From Halobacteriales archaeon QH_10_65_19 (GTDB lineage Archaea > Halobacteriota > Halobacteria > Halobacteriales > Haloarculaceae), in the NCBI GenBank assembly GCA_003022085.1, contig PXQK01000117.1:6600-13064 (forward strand): a DNA stretch of 6,465 nt, read 5' to 3'. The translations under genes were made by a program, and so were the position numbers. This document shows positions 1 through 6,131 of this stretch, piece after piece. Under the pieces are notes generated by a model. That model was not told where the DNA came from. It worked only from the letters and a program-made list of their open reading frames with translations, and ran no database searches. The stretch's first letter is position 1; each line of letters opens with the position of its first letter.

Positions 1-1359
1 GGCAATGGCGACCCGCTGGCGTTCGCCGCCGGAGAGGTCGGTGAGGTGTTGCTCCATCACCCGCTCCAGCTGGAGGGGCTGGGCAATCTCTGTGTTCCAG
101 TAGGACGTGCCGAAGTCGTCGGTGATCGACGCGAGAAAGGCGTCGACGCGGATCGACTGATCGATCTCGATGTACTGTGGCTTGTAGGCGATCTCCAGTG
201 ACTCCGCGACCGTGCCCTTGTCGGGATCGAGTCGGCCGGCCAGCAGCTTCGCGAACGTCGACTTGCCGATGCCGTTGGGGCCGACAACGCCCAGCACCTC
301 GTTCTCGTGGATCTCGCCGCCCGCGACCGACAGCGAGAACTCCCCATCCCCGTAGCTCTTCTGGAGTGCGGGGTAGGAGACGACGACGTTGCTCGCCGCC
401 GCGGTCCGGGGGGCGTGCTCCTCGAACTCGATGTCCGTCTCCCGTATCCGCATGTTCTCGTTCTCGAGGTAGCCCGAGAGGTACTCGTTGATGCCGTTCT
501 TGACCGACTTCGGTGGGGTGATGATACCGAACGCACCCGGCTCGCCGTAGCCGACGTGGATCGCGTCGGCGAGCAGATCGAGGATCGCCAGGTCGTGCTC
601 GACGACCAGCACCGACCGGCCCTCCGCCTCGGTGAGTTCCCGTACCAGCCGGGCGACGGTCATCCGCTGGCTGATGTCCAGATACGGCGTGATCTCGTCG
701 AGGAAGTAGAAGTCGGCGTCGCGTGCGAGCGTCGCCGCAATCGCGACTCGCTGGAGTTCGCCGCCGGATTCCCGTGTCTTCCCGTCGAACTGGTCTGGGA
801 TCTGGTCGACGTACTGGGGTTTGCGCGCCACTGTCACGTCACCGTCGCGCATCGATGCGAGATACTCCTGGAGCGCCGTCCCCCTGTAGGCGTCGAGTAT
901 CGTCCTCCAGTCGGGCTCCGAGCCGACGTCGCCCAGGTTGGGTGCGAGTTCGTTGGCCAGAATCTGGACCGCGGTTGTCTTGCCGATCCCGTTCGGGCCG
1001 AGGATGCCGGTGACACGGCTCGCCTCCGGCGCGGGCAGACCGTACAGGGCGAAGGCGTTCTCGCCGTAGCGGTGGACCGGATCCTCGTCGAGTTCCTGTG
1101 GGAGGTTGAGGATCCGGATCGCGTCGAACGGGCACTTCTCGACACAGATGCCACACGACTCCCCCAGGCAGATCTCCTCCGAGATCCAGATCTGGTCGTC
1201 CGTCCCGGCGTAGGGTTCGCCCTCCTCGTAGTGCTCCCCGCGGGTAATGATACACTCCTTGCCCGTCCGGTTCGGCGGACAGAAGTTCGCACACTCGTAG
1301 TTGCACCTGTCGGGTTGGCACTGCTCCAGGTCGACGACCGCGATGCTATCGTCTGCCAT
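1..1359 (-). CDS. abce1: ABCE1/Rli ribosome-recycling ATPase, C-terminus cut by window edge
   Basis: ABCE1 splits post-termination ribosomes in the cytoplasm, using an N-terminal iron-sulfur domain and two ABC ATPase domains. This frame is open from ATG at 1359 to base 1 (453 codons), so roughly the last quarter is missing. The iron-sulfur domain has Cys14, 19, 23, 27 and Cys64, 69, 72, 76. NBD1 has Walker A GPNGIGKTT (Lys127), Q-loop KPQYVDQ (Gln182), signature SGGELQR (Ser198) and Walker B region FLDEITPYLD, followed by VVEHD. The hinge stretch NGINEYLSGYLENENMR is typical of the family. NBD2 has GPNGIGKST (Lys366), Q-loop KPQY (Gln395) and LSGGERQR (Ser443). Oddities: only 15 residues separate Gln182 from Ser198, against 47 in NBD2; the NBD1 signature has Glu where Leu is usual; and Cys64-Cys69 has four intervening residues rather than two. 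The start lies one base after the upstream stop with no clear Shine-Dalgarno, suggesting coupled translation. Family assignment is very secure. Confidence 0.96.
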   Translation of the reverse strand, partial: MADDSIAVVDLEQCQPDRCNYECANFCPPNRTGKECIITRGEHYEEGEPYAGTDDQIWISEEICLGESCGICVEKCPFDAIRILNLPQELDEDPVHRYGENAFALYGLPAPEASRVTGILGPNGIGKTTAVQILANELAPNLGDVGSEPDWRTILDAYRGTALQEYLASMRDGDVTVARKPQYVDQIPDQFDGKTRESGGELQRVAIAATLARDADFYFLDEITPYLDISQRMTVARLVRELTEAEGRSVLVVEHDLAILDLLADAIHVGYGEPGAFGIITPPKSVKNGINEYLSGYLENENMRIRETDIEFEEHAPRTAAASNVVVSYPALQKSYGDGEFSLSVAGGEIHENEVLGVVGPNGIGKSTFAKLLAGRLDPDKGTVAESLEIAYKPQYIEIDQSIRVDAFLASITDDFGTSYWNTEIAQPLQLERVMEQHLTDLSGGERQRVAIA

Positions 1360-1360
1360 G

Positions 1361-1663
1361 CTACTGTAAGGAACCCGCAGTCATCAGGATGCCCCAGGTG
1401 ACAAACCAGAGCGTGAACGTCATGAAGCCGATGTACAGCTGGTCTTTCGTCCCGAAGTCGCCTGTGTCGATGCTGACGAGCTTGTAGATAGGGTACTGGA
1501 TGATAACCGCGACCAGCAACACCAGCACGCCGGTGATGTCATCCGGGGCGGTCGCAACGAGGTGGGCGACAATGCCAGCGGCCAATCCGGCGACTGTTGC
1601 GGCGGTCGTCACGGTGATACTCCGGATGTAGGGGCTGACGCCGTCGCCCGTTTCCGTCGCCAT
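1361..1663 (-). CDS. EMC6-like three-helix membrane protein
   Basis: This is a 100-residue integral membrane protein. Hydrophobic segments lie near residues 14-37, 43-62 and 76-98, with a charged loop (IDTGDFGTKDQ, about 65-75) between the second and third. Size and topology match small haloarchaeal proteins annotated as EMC6-like, distant relatives of the eukaryotic ER membrane complex subunit EMC6, which helps insert membrane proteins. I recognise this by topology and general pattern, not by a diagnostic motif, so function is inferred. The ATG at 1663 is preferred because a TATA-like CTTTTTAGGG is centred about 26 nt upstream, which predicts a leaderless or nearly leaderless mRNA. An earlier ATG at 1670 is out of frame. 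The gene ends one base before the abce1 start, so the two are almost certainly co-transcribed and translationally coupled. It could instead be an unrelated three-helix protein. Confidence 0.8.
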   Translation of the reverse strand: MATETGDGVSPYIRSITVTTAATVAGLAAGIVAHLVATAPDDITGVLVLLVAVIIQYPIYKLVSIDTGDFGTKDQLYIGFMTFTLWFVTWGILMTAGSLQ

Positions 1664-1806
1664 ATTTCATTGTCAGCCACCAGCCCTAAAAAGACGTTCG
1701 TTTGACGCGCTCGCGCTGGCAGGCGGCAGCCGGGGGAGGAATCTCGTTCGCAAAGTCTTCGGGCGATATCACAATCTGTTTCTGAAAAGAGTCACGCACG
1801 ACCGTA
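1664..1806. other. Intergenic gap between protease stop and operon promoter
   Basis: These 143 bases hold the promoter for the EMC6-like/abce1 pair on the left. Just after the protease stop the minus strand reads CTCTTTTCAG (near 1782-1791), a short T-run that could assist archaeal transcription termination, but there is no clear hairpin. No gene, RNA or repeat is supported here. Confidence 0.5.
1684..1700 (-). promoter_or_regulatory. TATA-type promoter of the EMC6-like/abce1 operon
   Basis: On the minus strand CTTTTTAGGG (1693 to 1684) is an A/T-rich box in GC-rich surroundings, with A-containing upstream sequence (AAACGAACG) where a TFB-recognition element would sit. Its centre is about 26 nt before the ATG at 1663, the normal TATA-to-start distance in archaea, so transcription would begin at or next to the start codon. 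No Shine-Dalgarno is seen, which agrees with a leaderless message. Confidence 0.6.
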
Positions 1807-4800
1807 TCAGCGAGTGCTCGAAACGGTCAGTGAGCCGAACAGCTGGAACAGCGCCTGAACGTCGCCGACAGATATGCCCGGCGGTTCCCGCTCGTCGAAG
1901 TTGAACGCCTCGGGGTTGTTCTGGACGACGTCGGAGTCGCGGTTCTGGAAGAAGATCTGGACGTCACCGATAGTAAACTCGTCGTTGCCGTCGATGTCCT
2001 CGTAGAGACTGTCACCGTCGATATCCTGTGGCGGGTCGTCCTGCCCCGGTAGCGCGGGTGGTCCGGCCTCTTCAGAGACGGTCAGCGTCGCGCCCGTCGC
2101 GCCTCCGACAGTGTACGGGTTGCCGTCTCCATCATTGATTTCGGTCACTGCCAGGTCCAGTGACGTCTCTCCCTCGGTGTCGGCGGATTCAACAGCAATT
2201 TCCGCGAGGGTAATCTCGGACGCAGCATCGAACTGCACCAAGCCACTGAGAGAGACGCTACTCCCGTCTTCTGCAATCTCAATCTCGAAGAGGCCCGCAC
2301 TCTTCTGGAAGGCCCTGGCGTCGACAATCTCGGCAACGTCTGTGTCCTCGATCGTGATCTCCGTGTCGTAACTCCCCACACCGTTCGTGGTCCCCTCGGC
2401 AACGAGATCGTAGGCCCGCGTGGCCCCGGGCGGGACGTCCGCCTCTCCGGGCTGGAGCGACAGATCGACAGTGCCCTGCGATGGTTCGTCGCGGACCTCG
2501 ACTGTGTAGGTGAGTTCCACGGTCCGGCCGTCGTCGAGGGAAACCTGTGCGATAACACCGTACTCGCCCGGTTCCGAGAAGGCGTGTTCGGTCTGGAATC
2601 CGCTCCCAGTCGTCCCGTCGCCGTGATCCCACTCGACAGCCGTCGGGTTGGCGTCGTACTCGCTGACAATCGCCGACACATCGATCTTGAACCGAACCGG
2701 AGTGTCGACCACTATGGAACTGTCGTCGCCATCACCTGGAATTGTCACCACGGGAGTCGAGTTCCCGCGGGTGACGTTCAACAGCCCATCCGACGGGGTC
2801 AGTGGATTGGACGTGGTTCCCTGCGGCCGGAGTGAGTACGGATCTCCGGTCTCGTCTTCCAGCACGCCCACGTCCACAGATATGTTCGACTTTCCGACGT
2901 TTGCCCCCTCGGCTTCGAGCAGTCCGATCGTCGTGTTGACGTAGTTGTTGGCCGTGTCCATGCCGCCGGCATCGATGGTCACCCAGTCGGAGTCGGAGCC
3001 CGGCTCGAACTGGACGGTGTCACGCGTGGGGCTTCCAGACACTGTGAAATCGGTCAGCGTGCCGATCGGCGGGCGGTCCAGGCTGATGTTGACCGCGTAC
3101 GTGCCGACCCCGCCGGAGACGTTCCCGACAACGAGTTTGTAGTAGGTCGTCTCGCCGACTGTGATGTTGCGCTCGAACGGTTCGAGTTCGACGCGAGGTT
3201 TCGCCACCTCGATGATCGTCTGCTCTTCGATAGTGGCGGTCTGACCCGACTCGTCCGTGTAGTTGACCCGCGTCGTCACCGGATACGTGCCCGCTTCGTC
3301 GGGCACGTCGAAGCAGAGCCGCTCGCTCCACTGCGAGCGGTAACTTTCGCTCAGGGTCCCGATGAGGTGTTCGTCGTCGTGAGCACTCGATCCGATGCAA
3401 TCGCCGAGGGCCGAATCGCTCTCGATAAACGCGCGGATACCGTGGACCGGCGATCCGGTCGCGTCGATCTTGGCATCGAAAGATTGGGTCATACTCGACC
3501 GCGGTTCGACGACGATCCGATCCGGGACGTCAACTGACAACTCGGGATTCTCAGTAACGACGCGGATCTTCCCGTCGTAGTCCTGGCGGGCCTTGCTCCC
3601 CTGGAGTCCGATCCACATATTGTGGGGGTCAACCGTGACCTCCCACCCCGTGCCACGTTCGGACGGTGAGAGGTTGTCAACGACGAGGCGGTTGACGCTC
3701 TGGTTTCTGTCGGTGACAGAGTACCGCTTGGGGTCACTCGCCGGACCGGCGTAGAGGTCGACGTCGTTGACCAGCGTATCCGTCGTCGCGGCATCGCCCG
3801 GCGGATCCAGCCACGACAGCGAGACGACGACCTTCTCGGCATCGCTCGCGACGTCGAACTGGTGTGTGTTCGCCGTCGGGATGGGCGGCCTGAGGTCGCC
3901 CTGGTAGTATATCTGCCTGCTCTCGTAGCTGTTGTTGTAGAGCATGTTGTGGGCGTCGATGGCGCCGTAGCCCTCGGCACGCTCGCTCGGGTTGGGATTC
4001 TGGACCGGCCCGGCCGCCGCAACCATCGCCGCCTTCATCTCGGCGGCGTCCGGGTCCCGGTTGGGGTACTCGTCCTCGTACAGCGCCGCGACGCCGGAGA
4101 CGTGCGGCGTTGCCATACTGGTGCCGACTTTCGTCCCGTACGTGCTGTTCAGGATAGCGCTCGTGATCCGGGCGCCCGGCGCGTTGATGTCGGGTTTCTG
4201 GCGGCCGTCGTTGGGCCCGGTCATGTTGTTCAGCCAGGCGACGTTGTTCATCGCATCCGTGACTCTGCTACCGTCGTTGAGTGCGCCGACTGAGATGGCG
4301 TTTTTCGCAACGGCAGGAGTGTTTGCGAACTGCTCGCGCGGATCGCTCGAATTCCAGTTCCCGTTTGCGACGACGAGAGTCGACTGGGGGTGGTTGCGTG
4401 CCCACTTATCAGTGAACTGATCGTTGGACGTGTACCGGCCGGTGAAATCGCCACTCCCCCAACTGTTGCTGATAATGTCTGTGCCGTTGTCGTGGACCCG
4501 CTGGAACTGATTCTCTCCGAGGCCACGGGCGACAATAAGCGTCACCCCGGGCGCGACGCCGACGAGCGACTCTCCACCGACGGTCGACCTGCCGGCGATT
4601 GTACCCGCAACGTGGGTTCCGTGGTCGTTATACCTCCATCCGAAGCGATCAGCCTCAGGATAGTAGTCGCTGTCGTTTTTGTCGTAGCTGTCGACGATGT
4701 TCACTCCCGAGAAGTGGGGATGACCGTGTTCGATGCCAGTGTCGACGACGCCAACGCGGACGTCGCTGCCGTTGACAGAGAACTCACTGCCATGGGCGCC

Positions 4801-5823
4801 AGCCATCGTGACGCTCTCTGCGAGCGACGGCTCGGGTTCGTCGAAGGGTTCGATCCAGCGGACGGTCTCGCGCTGCCCGAGGTCACGGATCTGTGTGGGG
4901 GTCAGTTCCCCGCGGTAGGTCCGCTCGCGGACCCGTTCGAGTCCGAGGCTGTCAGCGCGGTCAGGGATCGGCACGAAAGATTGCACGATCACCCTGATCT
5001 CGGTGTCGGTCTCCCCGAGTCGGTCGGCAAGCGCCGGGGGACGCTTCCACTCGGGGTTGATGGCAGCCACGGCCCGGACGGACTCGAGCTCGGCGACGTC
5101 TTTGAGGTTGTCCGTCGGAATCCCGGCGTAGTAGGTGCGGTCCGCCAGAACGGAGTGGTGCCGATAATCAATCGACTGCAGGTAGTCGAGTTCTTCGTCG
5201 GTAGGGGCTCCGCGGAACTGAACGACCGCCCAGACGCGCTCGCGGCCGGTGTCAGTGAGAACCGGGTCGAGACCCTCCGCAAGTTCGACGGATCCCGACA
5301 GGAACGGAATGGCGAATCCGCGGTCGGGTTTCTCGGTGGTGAACTCTGGATCCGGTTCGGGCCCGGCACCCATCGAGATCGGTCTGGGTTCGGCCTCATC
5401 CCGGTCGGCGGAGACGGTGACGATCCGCGTCAGCGAGGCGGTCCCGCCCTGGTTGTCGGTGACGGTCAGCCGGACTTCGTGGTCGCCTTCCTCGGCAAAC
5501 GCGTACTCGACGGTTGGGTTGGCTGAGACAACTTCTCCATCGACGCGCCACTCGTAACTGACGACCTCACCGTCCCGGTCCGTCGCTTCGATGGCGTCGA
5601 GAACCACCGTCTCGTCGGGGAGCGGTTCCGCAGGTGACACTGTGAACGTCGCGACGGGCGGATCGTTTTCATCGGTGTCTTCCACTGTTTGTGTCGCCCT
5701 GCTCTCGGCCACGACAGCCGTATCAGCTGGCTCGCTCGCGGCTGCCGGTGTGAGAACCAGTGTGCCGGTGACCATCGACAGGACGATTATCACTGAGAGG
5801 GTGACTGCCCGAATCTGTGTCAT
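1807..5823 (-). CDS. Secreted multidomain subtilisin-like (S8) serine protease
   Basis: This 1338-residue exported endopeptidase is far longer than a simple halolysin. Order: Sec-type signal peptide 1-29 (cleavage near AAA-SEP, no twin arginine); PKD domain 55-138; propeptide-like region 195-330 made of two similar halves; S8 catalytic domain about 353-628; KP-43-type beta-sandwich 636-757 (SLSWLDPP, TLVNDVDLY); Ig-like segment 758-874 with the only two cysteines, Cys809 and Cys837; cohesin-like module 876-1019; PKD 1022-1112; cohesin-like module 1117-1250; dockerin-like tail 1267-1328. The triad is visible as Asp361 (VVDTG), His401 (HGTHVAGT) and Ser569 (GTSMATPH), with oxyanion Asn489 (NGN), so it should be active. 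Many N-x-S/T sites suit a glycosylated surface protein. No C-terminal membrane helix or PGF-CTERM sorting signal is present. Start: ATG at 5823, preceded by GAGGTGA six bases upstream and followed directly by the signal peptide. The protease call is secure; natural substrates are unknown. Confidence 0.95.
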   Translation of the reverse strand: MTQIRAVTLSVIIVLSMVTGTLVLTPAAASEPADTAVVAESRATQTVEDTDENDPPVATFTVSPAEPLPDETVVLDAIEATDRDGEVVSYEWRVDGEVVSANPTVEYAFAEEGDHEVRLTVTDNQGGTASLTRIVTVSADRDEAEPRPISMGAGPEPDPEFTTEKPDRGFAIPFLSGSVELAEGLDPVLTDTGRERVWAVVQFRGAPTDEELDYLQSIDYRHHSVLADRTYYAGIPTDNLKDVAELESVRAVAAINPEWKRPPALADRLGETDTEIRVIVQSFVPIPDRADSLGLERVRERTYRGELTPTQIRDLGQRETVRWIEPFDEPEPSLAESVTMAGAHGSEFSVNGSDVRVGVVDTGIEHGHPHFSGVNIVDSYDKNDSDYYPEADRFGWRYNDHGTHVAGTIAGRSTVGGESLVGVAPGVTLIVARGLGENQFQRVHDNGTDIISNSWGSGDFTGRYTSNDQFTDKWARNHPQSTLVVANGNWNSSDPREQFANTPAVAKNAISVGALNDGSRVTDAMNNVAWLNNMTGPNDGRQKPDINAPGARITSAILNSTYGTKVGTSMATPHVSGVAALYEDEYPNRDPDAAEMKAAMVAAAGPVQNPNPSERAEGYGAIDAHNMLYNNSYESRQIYYQGDLRPPIPTANTHQFDVASDAEKVVVSLSWLDPPGDAATTDTLVNDVDLYAGPASDPKRYSVTDRNQSVNRLVVDNLSPSERGTGWEVTVDPHNMWIGLQGSKARQDYDGKIRVVTENPELSVDVPDRIVVEPRSSMTQSFDAKIDATGSPVHGIRAFIESDSALGDCIGSSAHDDEHLIGTLSESYRSQWSERLCFDVPDEAGTYPVTTRVNYTDESGQTATIEEQTIIEVAKPRVELEPFERNITVGETTYYKLVVGNVSGGVGTYAVNISLDRPPIGTLTDFTVSGSPTRDTVQFEPGSDSDWVTIDAGGMDTANNYVNTTIGLLEAEGANVGKSNISVDVGVLEDETGDPYSLRPQGTTSNPLTPSDGLLNVTRGNSTPVVTIPGDGDDSSIVVDTPVRFKIDVSAIVSEYDANPTAVEWDHGDGTTGSGFQTEHAFSEPGEYGVIAQVSLDDGRTVELTYTVEVRDEPSQGTVDLSLQPGEADVPPGATRAYDLVAEGTTNGVGSYDTEITIEDTDVAEIVDARAFQKSAGLFEIEIAEDGSSVSLSGLVQFDAASEITLAEIAVESADTEGETSLDLAVTEINDGDGNPYTVGGATGATLTVSEEAGPPALPGQDDPPQDIDGDSLYEDIDGNDEFTIGDVQIFFQNRDSDVVQNNPEAFNFDEREPPGISVGDVQALFQLFGSLTVSSTR
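1840..2025 (-). other. Dockerin-like calcium-binding tail of the protease
   Basis: Residues 1267-1328. A calcium loop is visible as Asp1276, Asp1278, Asn1280 and Asp1287 (positions 1, 3, 5 and 12) followed by the helix VQIFF. A second unit ends in the matching ISVGDVQALF, but its loop reads FNFDEREPPG and lacks the usual Asn/Asp ligands. The leading DIDGDSLYEDIDGN is typical of dockerin-like ends in haloarchaeal secreted proteins. Confidence 0.75.
2074..2475 (-). repeat. Cohesin-like module 2 of the protease
   Basis: Residues 1117-1250, the clearer of the two copies. It starts VDLSLQPGEADVPPGATRAYDLV, has the GVGSYDTEITIED strand, then LSGLVQFDA, ITLAEIAVES and a closing NPYTVGGATGATLTV. Cohesins bind dockerins, and a dockerin-like segment follows after a Pro/Asp-rich linker (about 1252-1266). 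Confidence 0.6.
2767..3198 (-). repeat. Cohesin-like module 1 of the protease
   Basis: Residues 876-1019. Beginning VELEPFERNITVGETTYYKLVV, it shares a pattern with residues 1117-1250: GVGTYAVNISLD against GVGSYDTEITIED early on, and DETGDPYSL against NDGDGNPYTV near the end. The layout (a GVG-Y strand, a central IGLLEAEG/LAEIAVES strand, then G-x-PY) is that of cohesin-type beta-sandwiches often found in archaeal surface proteins. It is more diverged than module 2. It could be another Ig-like or carbohydrate-binding fold. Confidence 0.5.
3940..4767 (-). other. S8 catalytic domain with KP-43-like features
   Basis: Residues 353-628 of the protease. Asp361, His401, Asn489 and Ser569 lie in the expected order and motifs. 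The segment before the serine reads GPNDGRQKPDINAPG, without the FSSRGP sequence common in subtilases. The following beta-sandwich resembles the C-terminal barrel of the Bacillus alkaline protease KP-43, which suggests that branch of S8A. The branch assignment is from memory of family motifs. Confidence 0.85.
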
Positions 5824-5829
5824 ACGAAC

Positions 5830-5836
5830 TCACCTC
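5830..5836 (-). promoter_or_regulatory. Ribosome binding site of the protease
   Basis: GAGGTGA on the minus strand, with six bases before the ATG at 5823, matches the anti-Shine-Dalgarno end of archaeal 16S rRNA. It supports this start and implies a leadered message, unlike the operon to the left. Confidence 0.75.
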
Positions 5837-5940
5837 TCGAAGACAGCCGGGGACGAAACCCTTGACTCCTGAATTGTCCAGAGTACAGTCGTTCAGTTGT
5901 AGTTCTCGCACCGTTGCGGTCGGTTGGTACGCGTTCACAC

Positions 5941-5949
5941 ATTTTTAGC
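5941..5949 (-). promoter_or_regulatory. TATA-type promoter of the protease
   Basis: The minus strand reads GCTAAAAAT from 5949 to 5941, the only A/T-rich box close upstream of the protease. A start about 26 nt downstream falls near 5918, giving a leader of roughly 95 nt that carries the Shine-Dalgarno sequence. Confidence 0.55.
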
Positions 5950-5964
5950 CCAGTGTCGTCCGGT

Positions 5965-5994
5965 CACACCCGGTTGCATACGCCGGGCACACCC
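5965..5994. promoter_or_regulatory. Paired CACACCC repeats around a small hairpin upstream of the protease TATA box
   Basis: CACACCC occurs at 5965-5971 and again at 5988-5994, 23 bases apart, about two helical turns. Between and overlapping them, CCCGG (5969-5973) and CCGGG (5983-5987) form an inverted repeat with a nine-base loop. The element lies about 17-50 bp upstream of the protease TATA box, where an archaeal activator could bind. No regulator is known for it, so the role is inference. Confidence 0.3.
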
Positions 5995-5999
5995 AAGGA

Positions 6000-6131
6000 C
6001 CGTTAGTGTACCCAGAGTATCCACCAACAAATATATTTTTTATACTGTGTTTTATATTGATCCTCGCAGTAATGGATTATTGTGATCTATGTGATGTGGA
6101 AAGCCACGGGGTGTGATAAGGTTGTGCGTGA
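6000..6131. other. AT-rich intergenic island
   Basis: This stretch is markedly richer in A/T than the rest of the window, above all 6028-6060, which holds several overlapping TATA-like sequences on both strands and the inverted repeat AATATA (6030-6035) / TATATT (6053-6058). No long reading frame is supported. A very short frame, ATG at 6072 to TGA at 6114-6116, encodes MDYCDLCDVESHGV with a CxxC; I do not call it a gene. The region adjoins the broken regulator at 6132. Confidence 0.5.

Noticed and set aside
766..816. Frameshift as explanation of the short ABCE1 NBD1
   Set aside because: The frame stays open and conserved on both sides of the gap, so the shortening is an in-frame absence of residues, not a frameshift.
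307..1401. Long plus-strand frame of 364 codons opposite abce1
   Set aside because: It is the antisense of a secure ABCE1 frame; its Arg/Val/Asp-rich product shows no domain, and long antisense frames are common in GC-rich DNA.
1807..1860. C-terminal sorting signal (PGF-CTERM or transmembrane anchor) on the protease
   Set aside because: The protein ends in the dockerin-like unit followed by GSLTVSSTR; there is no PGF motif, hydrophobic helix or terminal basic cluster.
4390..5526. Plus-strand frame of 378 codons opposite the protease
   Set aside because: It overlaps the propeptide and catalytic domain, which carry clear motifs on the minus strand; no recognisable family or start signals.
5723..5938. 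GTG-started 71-codon minus-strand frame overlapping the protease start
   Set aside because: The start lies upstream of the transcription start predicted from the TATA box at 5941-5949, and the frame runs out of phase into the signal-peptide coding region.
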